Source of the DNA: a bacterium
Lineage (GTDB): Bacteria > Chloroflexota > Anaerolineae > Caldilineales > Caldilineaceae
Direction of reading: 5' to 3'
Length of the DNA: 64,000 bases
Assembly (NCBI GenBank): GCA_016124945.1
Contig: WGMT01000011.1
Span: 1 to 64,000, forward strand
Position 1 is the first letter of the stretch, and each line of letters opens with the position of its first letter. Shown one piece after another: positions 19,301-27,894 of the stretch. The translations under genes and the position numbers were made by a program. Under the pieces are notes generated by a model. That model was not told the origin of the DNA. It ran no database searches and saw only the letters and a program-made list of their open reading frames with translations.

Positions 19301-22300
19301 ACGACTGAAGGACCGCACACCCTCCAGACCCGCGCCACCGATGTGGTGGGCTACGTCGAAGATCCTGTCAACAGCGTGCAGGTGATCGTTGACGGCACAC
19401 CGCCGCAGGCCACCACATCGCAGACGGGCAACCCCATCGTCTCCGCCCGTCGCAACGCCGCCGGCCAGTGGGTGATCACACTCAGCGGCACGGTGACCGA
19501 TCCCCTCAGCGGCGGCGCAGCAGGCAGCGGCGTGGCCGCCGTCGAAGTGGACGTAACGCCGCGCAGCAGCGGCTGGCGCAGCGCCACCGTCACCGGCGGC
19601 CAATGGCAGATCGAATACGCCCTCTCCAACATCGACGGCGACAACAACTTCAACGGCGAAGCCACCGGCCAGTACACCGTCTCCGTGCGCGCTGCCGACA
19701 ACGTCAACAACCAGACGCCGGCGAATGGCTATCTCAACTACCCACTGCGCGTAGACACCACGGCACCGCGTGCCGTCCTCAACTCGTTGACCGAAGAAGT
19801 GACCACCGGCAACGCCGTCGCCATTACACAGACGCTCTTCATCACCCGTAGCCTCGTCCTCACCGGCACGGTCATCGATCCGGGGGAATTTGCCGCCGGT
19901 GTGCAGAGCGCTGAGATCGCCTTTGTGCCCGCCGAACTGCTCGACGGCCTCGGTGCGCCCAGCCTGCTTCTCTACCTTAACGAGGCCGAGGACGTCGCCA
20001 CCTATGTCAACGCCGCGCCTGGAGGTGCACCTGCCCAGTGCAACGGCAACGGCTGCCCGGTCAACGACGTCGCTGGCATCTACGGCGGGGCTGTGCAGTT
20101 CGACGGCGTCAACGACGTCATCACCGCGCCGGTGGACATCCCTGAAAGCGGCCTGACGGTCAGCCTCTGGTTCAACACCACCAACCTCAACGGCGGTCTC
20201 TTCGCCGCCACCGCAGGGAACGTGGGCAGCGCCGCCGATCGCGCCATCTACCTGACCAACGGCAACCTCTGCGCCTACGTCAAGGGTGCCCAAGAGGACG
20301 AAATCTGCACATCCGGCACGCCCTACAACGACGGCCAATGGCATCAAGTCGTCCTCGTGGTGGATGGGACGTCGCCCTTCCGGCTCTACGTCGACGGCAA
20401 CCTGGGCGCAGCGGCGGGGACAGTCAACAGTTCCACGCTGACGGCGCAGACGTCGGTCGCCGTGGGCTACGCCCGCACCCGCGCCGGTGGAAACGTCTAC
20501 TTCAACGGGCGCATCGACGAAGTCGAAGTCTACCCCAGCGGCTTCGACGCCGACGGGGTGGCGTCGCTCTACCGTCGCTGGCAACCTGTGACACTGGCAA
20601 ATGCCGGTGCCGGTGTGGTCAACACCACCTGGAGCTACACCATGCCTGCCGGCCTGGAAGGACTCTATCAGATCGACCTGCGCGCCGCCGACGTGGTGGG
20701 CAACCGCAACGACAACGCCCGCGGCGACTGGCGACAGTGGCGCGGCCAGATCGACACCGCCGCCCCGCGCGTCCAAGTCTCCAGCCGCTACGTCGGCTCG
20801 CCGGGCAGCGGCGCGCAGACGCTCTACACCATCACTGCCGAAGATTTCAACCTCAGCCGCGAAGGTTATGCCGGCCCGTGTGAGATCAAAGAAGACGACT
20901 ACCGCTACGACACGTCGCCCTTCTGGGCCGCGGCCAGCAACAACCAGCAGCGCCTCGACGGCTTCAGCAGCACCTGCGCCGTCAACGGCTGGCCGGTGTG
21001 GGGCGAAGAGGTGAGCTACACCACCGTCACCGCCTGTGACATCTTCGGCAACTGCACCCAGGTCACCGAAAACCGCGACGTGCTCTACTGGTCCACCGTG
21101 CGCAACGCCACCGGCGTATCGGGTGTGCGCCGTGCCAACCAGAACGGCGGCTTCGAGCGTGAGGACCTCTTCAATAACCGCAACCGCATCACCGGGCTGG
21201 ATGTGGACCCGGATCGCGGTCACATCTACTGGCTGGAACAGGCGACGAGCAACAGTGGACGTGTCATCCGCGCCGATCTCGACGGCAGCAACGTCGTCAC
21301 CCTGACGATTGCGCCTGCGCCGGTAATGTCTTCGAGCGTCACCTTCCCGGCCACCTTTGATCTGGTGGTCAACCCGGCGGGTGGCAAGCTCTACTGGAGC
21401 GAAGAAGACCGCATCAAGTGGGCCAATCTCGACGGCTCCGCCGCGGCCACGCTCTTCACCCTGCCCACAGGCAACGATCCCCGCGTGGATCGTATTGGGC
21501 GCATGGTGGTGGACCGCACCGGCGGCAAGATCTACTTTGCCGCCATCGATCTCGTCACCAACAGCGGAGATGCGTTGGCCGCCACCGGCGATTCGCAGAT
21601 CTGGGTGATGAACGCCGACGGCACCAATCCCCAGGTGCTGATCGACCGCGCCGCCCTGCAAAACGTGGTGGTAATCGATCTCACCCTCACGTCCGACCGC
21701 AGCCAGCTTTATTGGACACAGCGCACCCGTCTCGATGGCAGAGCCAGCAGCGGCACAGGCATGCGCAGCGTCGCCGTCAGCGGCGGCGCGCCCTCCGTCG
21801 TCAACGTGACCCAGGCCGCCAATGTGAGCTTTATCGGCATGTTGGCCCTCAGCGCGGCGGACAGCTACGCCTATCTCTCCCAGGCCAGCGTGATCAACCA
21901 GGTCAACCTGGCCGACGACAGCACCAGCTTCTTTGCCGCCGAAGAACCGCTCAACCTGATCAGCGCCGCCGCCATCGCCACGATCCCTGGCCTGGTGAGC
22001 AACCAGAGCGATCTCGAAATCGAGAAGCAGACGGTCGGTGATGTGGCTGTCACCGGTGGCACGTTGACATACAGCCTGATCGTGCGCAACAACGGTCCTG
22101 TGCGCGCCGTGAATGTGACCGTCGTCAATACGCTCCCGGCCAACACCACCTTCGTCCCCGGCGGCAGTTCGGCGGGTTGTACCGCGGCAGCATCTCAGGT
22201 GACCTGTGTGATCGACCAGTTGGCCGACGGCGGCGAACGCACGTTGACGATCCAGTTGCAGGTCAACGCCGCCGCGGGGAGTTCGCTGGCTGCAAGCGCC

Positions 22301-25300
22301 ACCGTTAGCGGTGGACAGAACGATCCCAAGCCTGAGAACAACAGCGTCACCTTTGCTGCTGTGCAGGTTTTGCCTGTGGCCACCGCTGCGCCGTCCACCG
22401 CCCGCTACCTCTACTGGGGCGACGACGACGTCCTTTACCGCAAGCGCGTGGACGTGGCCGGCAGCCGCGAAATCGTGGTGGGCTTCCCGCAGGCGCTCAC
22501 CAATCAGGTGATCCGGGGCGTGGCCGTCGACACCGTCAACAACCGGGTCTACTGGTCGTCTGTCCCGTGGGACGAATCGAGCAGCACCGGCTACATCCGC
22601 CGCGCCAATCTCGACGGCAGCGGGCTGACCACCATCTACACCGACACCGCCGCACCGTGGCCCAACGCCCTGGCCGTCCACCCGACGAATGGACACCTCT
22701 ACTTCAACCTGGGCGACGCCATCCGCCGCGTCAACCTCGACGGCAGCGGCGAGGTGACGGTGCTCAGCGGCCTCGTCAACAACAAGGGGCTGGGGATCAA
22801 CCCCCTGCGCAATGAACTCTACTGGTCCGACCAGAGTGGGCTGCTGCGCCGCGCCAACCTTGACGGCAGCAACGCCCAGACCATCGCCGGCAACGTCTAC
22901 GCCTACGATCTGGCCGTCGATCCCTACGCCGACCGCATCTACTTCCGCACGGTGAACGACCGCGCCATCTTGCGCATTCAGCGCAACGGCGCGGATCTGA
23001 CGACGCTTGTCCTTGGCACCGGCGCGCATGGACCGGCGCTGGACATCGCCAACGATGCGCTCTACTGGGTAGACGGTGCGGTGGTGGGCAACCTGTCGCG
23101 GGCGCAGTTGGACGGGAGCAACAGTACCGCCCTGGGCGACACTAGCGGGCGGCCCACGTCGCAACTGGCCATCGCCTACACCAACGCCGTCATCGCGCCC
23201 ACGCCCACGCCGTCGCCCACGCTGACGCCGATCCCGGCCAGCACGCCCACGCCGATCCCAACGCCCGTCCCCGGCGGCCTGCCCGCGGCGGAACGCATCT
23301 ACTGGTCGAACAACGGCGGCGAAATCCTGCGCGCCCCCATCGCCGGTTGCGCCGACGGTGCTTGCATCGAGGTGATCCTCACCCCCAGCGCGGGGACAAG
23401 CGCAGGCGATCTTGTGGTCGATTCGCTGCGCAGCGCCATCTACTGGGTCAACCCGGTGAACAACCGCATCCAGCGCGCCGGCCTCAACGGGGCCAATCCG
23501 TCTATCCTCGTGGACAGCCTGAGCGATCCCACCGGCATCACGCTGGACGAGCGCAACGGCCTGCTCTACTGGACAAACTACAGCACGGGCACCATCCAGC
23601 GCGCCAATGTAGACGGCAGCAACGTGATCACACTGGTCACCGGCCTCACGCAGCCGGTCTGGATCGACCTGGCCCCCAACGCCGGTCAACTCTACTTTGT
23701 GGAAAGTAACCAGACCCAGGACAACCGCGATGATCGCAAGATCCGCCGTGTCAACGTGGACGGTACCAATCTGGTGGACTTCTTCGTGAGTTGGCCCGGC
23801 AACCCTGCCGACATCGACCTCGGCTTCGAGATCACCGGTCTGAGCGTCAACGAAAGCATTGGGCGCATCTACTGGTCCGACGCCGACATCTTCGATGGCT
23901 TCTCCGGTGAGATCCACTGGATCAGCCTCAACGGCGACGACGCCGGTGATCTGGTCTTCGACGGCGGGCGCACCCCGCGCGGCGTACGTGCGGACGTCAA
24001 CAGCTTCAACCTCTACTGGAGCACCCACGACGACCTGCCCGGCGACGGCGTCTTGCCGACGTTGATTCAGCGCAGCTTTGCCGAAGGGCCGATCTCCGGC
24101 CAACCCATCACGCCGCTGATCCAGAACATGGACGGCAGCGAGGCCAAGGAACCCTTCGATCTGGCGCTGCAATACCCAACGCCCACACCCATCCCTTGCC
24201 CGGCGGACGTCTACGAGCCGAACAACAGCTTTGGCACTGCCACGGCGTTGACCGTGAGCACGGCCAGTGTGAACCACAACTTCCACACCGGCGGTGACGT
24301 GGATTGGTACGCCGTCACCCTGGCCGGTGGCCTGCGTTATGTCATCGACGCCCAGGCCGCGGGCAGCCAGGCCGACACGCTGCTCGAACTCTACGCAGGC
24401 GACGGCACAACGCTGCTTGCAACGGACGACAACGGCGGCGGCCTCGTCGATAGCCGCATCACCTACGATGCCGGCGTCGATGGTGTCCACTACCTCAAGG
24501 TGACGAACCAGCAGGCCGCCGCGGTCACCGCCTGTGACAGCGGCTATTCAGTGCGCGTCAACGTGGCCGAGGTGACAGCGCCTGCCCGCCTACCTGCGCT
24601 GGCCCCGGTCAACCATGTCCCCGGCGTGCTGGGCAGCACCATCATCACCCCGGCAGATGGCGCGCTGCTCACGTCGGTGGGGGCGACTGCGTTGGCGGGT
24701 GGCAGCTTCACCAGCACTGCGCCCATCACGGCGCTGACGGTGACCGTCAACGGCGTGGCTCTGCCTGTGATCACCTCGTTCAGCGCAAGCGGCAACTGGT
24801 CCACCACATGGACGCCGGGCGCGGAGGGCGCGTACACGCTGGAATCCCGTGTGCGCGACGCGGCGGGCCAGGTTCAGACCAACACCTATCCCATCACCGT
24901 CTTCGTAGATCTGGCCGCGCCTGTGGTGTCGGTGGATCGCACCGTCTTCACACAGACACATCTGCTGGCCGACACCCAACTGGGGATCAGCGGCGGCATC
25001 ACCGAAAGCGGCGGCATGGGCAGCGTCGAAGTGAAGATCGGCGACGATGCCTGGCGCACCGCCATCATCACGGGTAGCCGTTGGCTGCTGCCCTGGTCGG
25101 TCGCTGCCGATCTGGCCGACAGCACGCTCCCGGCTATGATCCGCGCCACCGACCGCGCTGGACGCACCACCACGATCACGCGCACCTTCGTCCTCGACGG
25201 CGTTGGGCCGCAGATGGGCGCGGTGGCGGTGAATCAGGCAGGCAACAGCCGCAGCGTGGAACGGGCCGTTGCGCTCAATCAGACGCTCGTCATCTCGTGG

Positions 25301-27577
25301 ACAGCCGCCAGCGACACCAATGGCATCTCCGCTTACTACGTCGGTTTCACCACCAGCGCAACGCCGAACCTGGGCGCGCTCACCTTCTACAACGGCGCAG
25401 GCAGCCACAGCCAGAGTATCGGCGAAGCGCAGGTGGTCTACGGCCATGTGGTCGTCGTTGATACCTACGGCAACCAGACCGTGCGCAGCGTCGGCCCGTT
25501 GACGGTGGACAGCCCCGAAACGCCCGACTTCGTGGGCGATCTGGACGACACAAGCTGGCTCACCACCGGCGGTTCGCACCTGAGCACCGACTGGGAAGTC
25601 AACCGCGGTCCCTTCGCCAACGCCTCCTTCGGCGCGGCGCAGAAGTTCTTCGCCTCTTGGGACAGTCAGGCGCTACGGTTGGCCTGGAGCGGGGCCAACT
25701 GGGACGGCGACGGCGATCTCTTCGTCTACCTCGACACCGCGGCGGGCGGGGCGACGACGCTTTACAATCCCTTCGCCACGCCGGCGGCTATCACATTGCC
25801 GGCGGGCATGACGGCCAACTTCGTCGTCTGGGTGAAGGATGCCTCCACGGCGCAGCTCTACCAGAGCAACGGCGGCGTGTGGACGCTCGTCTCGACGCTG
25901 GGCAGCGCCAACTTCCGCGCCGACGCCGCTCTGACCGACCTGCTGCTGCCCTTCAGCTTGCTGGGGCTGAGCAATGCCTCGTCCTTGCGGATCGTGGCGG
26001 TGGCCAGCGAAGAGGGGGCGCTCAAACTTTGGGCGGCCTCACCCGACAAAAACCCGCTTAACAGTGAACGGGTGATCAACCCGGCGGCGGCCACCCGCGA
26101 TCTGCGCAATTACGGTCTGACGCTCTACCATTCCTGGGCCTCGTTGGCGTTAGGACAGATCCCCAACGCCAATCTTGCGCCGGACAGCGATCTCGTCCTC
26201 ACCATCGCTGCCGACGTTGATGCCACCGGCGCGGGCTTCCTGGACAGCGATCTGCTCGATCTGCTCCAGCCTGGCCAAACGCTGGACGCCAACGGCGACG
26301 GCATCCCCGATGTGGCGCTGCCCGGCAACCCGCAGGCGGCGTCTCTGGGCAACGGCAATAGCATCCAGTACACGATCCAATACGTTAACAGCGGTAGCGC
26401 CACGGCCAGGGGCGTCACCCTGTCACTGGCTGGATTGGGCGGGCTGTCGGTTAACCCCACGCTGAACCTGGGCGACGTGGCCCCCGGCGCGTCCGGCTCG
26501 GTGGTGGTGACGGCCAATGTCAACGGCGCGGTGAACGGCGTCGAGTTGCAGGCGCAGGTGGCCGACACGGCACACGGCGTCTACGACTGGTTCTGGTTCG
26601 TCCACCCCGTGGACACGCTAGCGCCCAGAGATGTCTCCCTGGCGACGCCGGTGCAGTATGCCGGATCAGGCAAACAGCTTGTGGTGGGTGAGGTCAAAGA
26701 CGCGTCGCCGTTGGCCGGTATCACCGTGATCGTCAACGGCGTGCAAACGACTTGCCCTATCGGCAACGGCAGTAGCAACCTGTGGACGTGTCTGGCCGAC
26801 TTCGGCGATCTAGGCGCGGCGACTAGCGTCAACGTCCAGGTGCAGGTGACGGACATCCACGGCAATACCAGCGCCCCGACCACCTTCGTCGTGAACGTGG
26901 ACACCATGGCGCCGACGGTCACCTTCGACGCCGCCACCGAGGACGCGCTGGCCGACGGCTTCCTCAGCGCCGGTGAAGATCGGCTGGCGGGTCTAGTCAA
27001 CGACAATTTCGAGGCTGTTTCGCTCGAATTCTGCGCCGTGGCCGAGAACGGCTACGTCGAATGTGCCGAGATCGACACCCAACCGGCAGGCAGCGCCGCC
27101 GGCAACTGGGCGCGCCGCATCCCGCTGGGCGAATCGGACGGCGTCACCCAGACGTTGCGCTTCACCGGCCTCGACGGTGCGGGCAATCGCTCTCTCCCCG
27201 TCACCCGCACCTTCCAACTGGACACCGTCGCACCCGTTGTGACGGCCACGCTCAGCGCAGAAGGCATCAGCGGCATCGTAAGCGACGGTGGCGGCATCGG
27301 CAGTGTGCGTCTGCGCGTGGAACCGCCCACTGGCGCTCCCTACTGGGTGGACGCCACCCGCAACGGCGACCAGTGGTCGTTGGTTTTCACGAACAGCGCC
27401 GTCGGTGTCTACACCCTCTACGTCGAAGCGGTGGATCGGGCGGGCAACAGCGCGGCCGCCGGCCCCTTCGTCTTCACCGTCACCAGTGAAGGCAGTCAGA
27501 GCGTCCTTTACCTGCCGGTGGTGGTCTACGACGAGAGCAAACCGAATGAGATGTATTTGCCGCTGATCCAGAGGTGA
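13367..27577 (+). CDS. Giant multi-domain surface/secreted protein (4736 aa)
   Basis: One uninterrupted frame of 4736 codons. An N-terminal signal helix (residues 16-34) precedes an LppX/LolA-like domain (about 45-270) and two membrane helices (about 290-345). Calcium-binding DxDxDG thrombospondin-3-like repeats follow at about 395-540 and 1644-1780. Hydrophobic segments span about 1128-1380. Then come Ig-like domains (about 1910-2190), a LamG-like domain (2195-2405), three YWTD-like propeller blocks (about 2572-2880, 3011-3270, 3305-3600) split by a DUF11 domain (2881-3000) and a Pro-Thr linker (3275-3303), a pre-peptidase C-terminal domain (3609-3733), further Ig-like repeats, a CBM9/DOMON-like region (about 4050-4210), a CARDB/DUF11-like region (4305-4405) and the C-terminal YLPLIQR. 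It is probably an envelope-anchored adhesin or glycan-binding protein. Domain names are by eye. Confidence 0.85.
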   Translation: MHNNSFWLRTNRSVRMWFVLALAVFLPLLLLFTSLRQAHSQADILSELQRNVQRAGSYAFDTDITQYTVPVANVYNVGQTSERQDMRMEGKTDLRKNAFQMTLWSEGGNILDLGTGIEIQAEDGKTLARQTGEAWQEIGAMSPSVMPQGDFLTFLTAATHVEKQGEETRNGVQFTRYTFQIDGKTFAEIVRKRMEAELRGAGSLAPDRTLGLSPVMAEMTGNGELWVTRDESGRAWPLRQQVELRFPAQEGVWSSSHITVNFHDFGADPALLLPTLPVLSSWLSPWLEALLRLLPFLITGAVTGGFVLIVIARRRSRLVYTALALACIASMLTAPLLQSVYAAQADERLYAQQAAETARQQEMETLQEMMTPQESVSKAATLASLEMIRGDDGRDSDSDGVTDVQAAIIGANPFAAADDDFLLQTMIGALQAVDPNLDSDGDGLTDQEEILLGTLPDVADSDGDGIIDSLEIQGFTWGGQQWYSNPLEQDSNNDGIPDTNEWNSPDLPNTTWDTDNDGIPDIADRDNDGDGVPDAYDLSPFAAPAETYSADAPLQLSLTGMTPGKTVFVDYQVRPTNPEHLWYAFSALDWPDDSAGALKDIDKSINDVTLTPMLEILLSQPPYHLPLTTPSVSVPIRGVQEPGGGFSPTLPLAPVSGTLTLTQSGDNVEVKGNVNRPAFLSIHRGTCVAVGGVVGQTLSVTTTGNGSIVPLLLNGRKLADLARGGFSIWITEQANNGLLLGCGEIPAVPFVGDQMVDRSALQPYQISVRDVSKDGLVKALYAPLQLVVDKDGGARVAFGAQIPFLIQEAGESLEQQVRMVWSVQMKNDDVCVSSRLKPIKNGIAYECAETQDNVPQVVYSYPETWQLTGLDLREDHSVTLAQIYEDPTVDDNLNSDIVLSALAGDLGSTFVAGRTNASNVRDVTVAEIARRFDRTSNGAVSEEERWGIPNNLRVITSTFPTLDQMTVGSVNGAKKILDDNFTSSWSTSRPITPTLLNAFEWQFRAFNLDGVGKDESITYNPATRQISIDWTESPVITKNTIKWLPYAYQNGAWNDFNIADYWDELKTRLQPDFADESDLQVAGGKVIAVQLYYLAIFNGVGATVQIGNQILDRVDAKRDGELILGKAAAGGLASAGKFLLNLHIVGVLTGPFIWGNNQFALFKAMYNLIEGIYDLTDASGSYLARQFVFKGSVIAGLKGGGILLGIGVALAAVAGAALFLGDKLTGGTGTGFIKPAVMIVLAVVAIAGLKSAITDTLTVVKAAIKFVKAGSDALQGAKLTTFMLSSANLKAAKLTGAIGLIIELGLLWGYVLYSVLWGDVAAGNLDLGLLLAFAIAATIVAILYAAIGLIPIVGQIIVALLGLLDAIFSAACAIENAIVERNPELANAPRKVPRTEGGQCFGISTWLTETLVPAFYQKDIVFDLSSPLVAAGRRFPQLNNFSISFTDAMAGAVAGNQMRYQAVLGGILGPSMPKSGVQKAYEPENLLTTRYYAELSSQPRTDITSTLATTQVLPLNWTSIQLVQPPLRFTQYSFVGSYSFDFDRYIITLDDRLLESAPISLTHPGVNVPFDLYFNFALKLPLYECNFGFCSYGKEFSESGNATRMNGLELDIFPATIGEFYARNWGTWTQDGKTMGVPFPAAEDFDNDGLKAFPLGLDPNDATWDSDGDGLSDGFELSPTDPQTGQPLAYNFNPNAKDSDGDGLCDADELRLRTDPNNPDTDGDGLSDGEEVYHLNCETGEWEGGWLFTYNVTKSLTTRVSSNPLSYDSDGDGISDKAERDLHLSDPAAYPFHPGVFNVSPLGFYAISSDFDRYVATGSTLMYTTTLRNNFTTGDLRAQGSILRSSGVVLGSLSQTGVYTLFPNNEVTFVDTITTSGGSARTAINNSIAAEFLTLEQAATGTPGYQAQIPYAITIDADKPTSSLTSGTHVQAGGFRIIGGRSQDPTSPVARVDVRIDGQGDWTSAEGTNAWAYTWQVPTTEGPHTLQTRATDVVGYVEDPVNSVQVIVDGTPPQATTSQTGNPIVSARRNAAGQWVITLSGTVTDPLSGGAAGSGVAAVEVDVTPRSSGWRSATVTGGQWQIEYALSNIDGDNNFNGEATGQYTVSVRAADNVNNQTPANGYLNYPLRVDTTAPRAVLNSLTEEVTTGNAVAITQTLFITRSLVLTGTVIDPGEFAAGVQSAEIAFVPAELLDGLGAPSLLLYLNEAEDVATYVNAAPGGAPAQCNGNGCPVNDVAGIYGGAVQFDGVNDVITAPVDIPESGLTVSLWFNTTNLNGGLFAATAGNVGSAADRAIYLTNGNLCAYVKGAQEDEICTSGTPYNDGQWHQVVLVVDGTSPFRLYVDGNLGAAAGTVNSSTLTAQTSVAVGYARTRAGGNVYFNGRIDEVEVYPSGFDADGVASLYRRWQPVTLANAGAGVVNTTWSYTMPAGLEGLYQIDLRAADVVGNRNDNARGDWRQWRGQIDTAAPRVQVSSRYVGSPGSGAQTLYTITAEDFNLSREGYAGPCEIKEDDYRYDTSPFWAAASNNQQRLDGFSSTCAVNGWPVWGEEVSYTTVTACDIFGNCTQVTENRDVLYWSTVRNATGVSGVRRANQNGGFEREDLFNNRNRITGLDVDPDRGHIYWLEQATSNSGRVIRADLDGSNVVTLTIAPAPVMSSSVTFPATFDLVVNPAGGKLYWSEEDRIKWANLDGSAAATLFTLPTGNDPRVDRIGRMVVDRTGGKIYFAAIDLVTNSGDALAATGDSQIWVMNADGTNPQVLIDRAALQNVVVIDLTLTSDRSQLYWTQRTRLDGRASSGTGMRSVAVSGGAPSVVNVTQAANVSFIGMLALSAADSYAYLSQASVINQVNLADDSTSFFAAEEPLNLISAAAIATIPGLVSNQSDLEIEKQTVGDVAVTGGTLTYSLIVRNNGPVRAVNVTVVNTLPANTTFVPGGSSAGCTAAASQVTCVIDQLADGGERTLTIQLQVNAAAGSSLAASATVSGGQNDPKPENNSVTFAAVQVLPVATAAPSTARYLYWGDDDVLYRKRVDVAGSREIVVGFPQALTNQVIRGVAVDTVNNRVYWSSVPWDESSSTGYIRRANLDGSGLTTIYTDTAAPWPNALAVHPTNGHLYFNLGDAIRRVNLDGSGEVTVLSGLVNNKGLGINPLRNELYWSDQSGLLRRANLDGSNAQTIAGNVYAYDLAVDPYADRIYFRTVNDRAILRIQRNGADLTTLVLGTGAHGPALDIANDALYWVDGAVVGNLSRAQLDGSNSTALGDTSGRPTSQLAIAYTNAVIAPTPTPSPTLTPIPASTPTPIPTPVPGGLPAAERIYWSNNGGEILRAPIAGCADGACIEVILTPSAGTSAGDLVVDSLRSAIYWVNPVNNRIQRAGLNGANPSILVDSLSDPTGITLDERNGLLYWTNYSTGTIQRANVDGSNVITLVTGLTQPVWIDLAPNAGQLYFVESNQTQDNRDDRKIRRVNVDGTNLVDFFVSWPGNPADIDLGFEITGLSVNESIGRIYWSDADIFDGFSGEIHWISLNGDDAGDLVFDGGRTPRGVRADVNSFNLYWSTHDDLPGDGVLPTLIQRSFAEGPISGQPITPLIQNMDGSEAKEPFDLALQYPTPTPIPCPADVYEPNNSFGTATALTVSTASVNHNFHTGGDVDWYAVTLAGGLRYVIDAQAAGSQADTLLELYAGDGTTLLATDDNGGGLVDSRITYDAGVDGVHYLKVTNQQAAAVTACDSGYSVRVNVAEVTAPARLPALAPVNHVPGVLGSTIITPADGALLTSVGATALAGGSFTSTAPITALTVTVNGVALPVITSFSASGNWSTTWTPGAEGAYTLESRVRDAAGQVQTNTYPITVFVDLAAPVVSVDRTVFTQTHLLADTQLGISGGITESGGMGSVEVKIGDDAWRTAIITGSRWLLPWSVAADLADSTLPAMIRATDRAGRTTTITRTFVLDGVGPQMGAVAVNQAGNSRSVERAVALNQTLVISWTAASDTNGISAYYVGFTTSATPNLGALTFYNGAGSHSQSIGEAQVVYGHVVVVDTYGNQTVRSVGPLTVDSPETPDFVGDLDDTSWLTTGGSHLSTDWEVNRGPFANASFGAAQKFFASWDSQALRLAWSGANWDGDGDLFVYLDTAAGGATTLYNPFATPAAITLPAGMTANFVVWVKDASTAQLYQSNGGVWTLVSTLGSANFRADAALTDLLLPFSLLGLSNASSLRIVAVASEEGALKLWAASPDKNPLNSERVINPAAATRDLRNYGLTLYHSWASLALGQIPNANLAPDSDLVLTIAADVDATGAGFLDSDLLDLLQPGQTLDANGDGIPDVALPGNPQAASLGNGNSIQYTIQYVNSGSATARGVTLSLAGLGGLSVNPTLNLGDVAPGASGSVVVTANVNGAVNGVELQAQVADTAHGVYDWFWFVHPVDTLAPRDVSLATPVQYAGSGKQLVVGEVKDASPLAGITVIVNGVQTTCPIGNGSSNLWTCLADFGDLGAATSVNVQVQVTDIHGNTSAPTTFVVNVDTMAPTVTFDAATEDALADGFLSAGEDRLAGLVNDNFEAVSLEFCAVAENGYVECAEIDTQPAGSAAGNWARRIPLGESDGVTQTLRFTGLDGAGNRSLPVTRTFQLDTVAPVVTATLSAEGISGIVSDGGGIGSVRLRVEPPTGAPYWVDATRNGDQWSLVFTNSAVGVYTLYVEAVDRAGNSAAAGPFVFTVTSEGSQSVLYLPVVVYDESKPNEMYLPLIQR

Positions 27578-27673
27578 CAAGGTGAGGGGGTGACAAGGTG
27601 AGGGGGTGACAAGGTGAGGGGGTGACAAGGTGACACGATCACCTTGTTACCCCCTCACCTTGTCACCTTTTTT
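27576..27673 (+). terminator. Terminator built from tandem 16-mers
   Basis: Three tandem copies of GACAAGGTGAGGGGGT (27576-27623) run from the stop codon. The last copy and following unit pair with 27639-27667 as 29-base arms with one mismatch and a 5-base loop, followed by TTTTTT at 27668-27673. This is a strong intrinsic terminator for the giant gene. Confidence 0.9.
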
Positions 27674-27677
27674 CGAG

Positions 27678-27706
27678 TTGTGTGATTCCCGTACCTCTGC
27701 TACACT
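27678..27706 (+). promoter_or_regulatory. Possible promoter of the ABC transporter operon
   Basis: TTGTGT (27678-27683) and TACACT (27701-27706) are spaced by 17 bases, immediately after the preceding terminator. This leaves a leader of about 180 bases that includes the hairpin at 27770-27826. Confidence 0.35.
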
Positions 27707-27769
27707 TCTGCGTATTCTCATCTATTCTTTCCTGAACACAGACAGTTGAAGCAACAGAACCCCCACCTC

Positions 27770-27826
27770 CCGGTGTACGCCACCGGCGGTTCGCCTGTCG
27801 GCGAGCCGTCTCTGCCAGTACACCGG
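27770..27826 (+). promoter_or_regulatory. Nested hairpin in ABC operon leader
   Basis: CCGGTGTAC (27770-27778) pairs with GTACACCGG (27818-27826). Inside it CGGTTCGCC (27787-27795) pairs with GGCGAGCCG (27800-27808) with one G-U and a 4-base loop. It lies 69 bases before the start codon. It could be a regulatory RNA structure or protein-binding site; no known riboswitch is recognised. Confidence 0.5.
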
Positions 27827-27894
27827 TTTGCTTGTGCGCAACATCTGGTCGTATCTGTTTTCTATTCACCATGAAGGGAGAGGGAGGAACTCGT

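Noticed and set aside
18395..24490. A 2031-codon open frame on the minus strand inside the giant gene
   Set aside because: It is the antisense shadow of a GC-rich, repeat-containing gene. It is low in complexity, lacks recognisable domains and has no ribosome-binding site.
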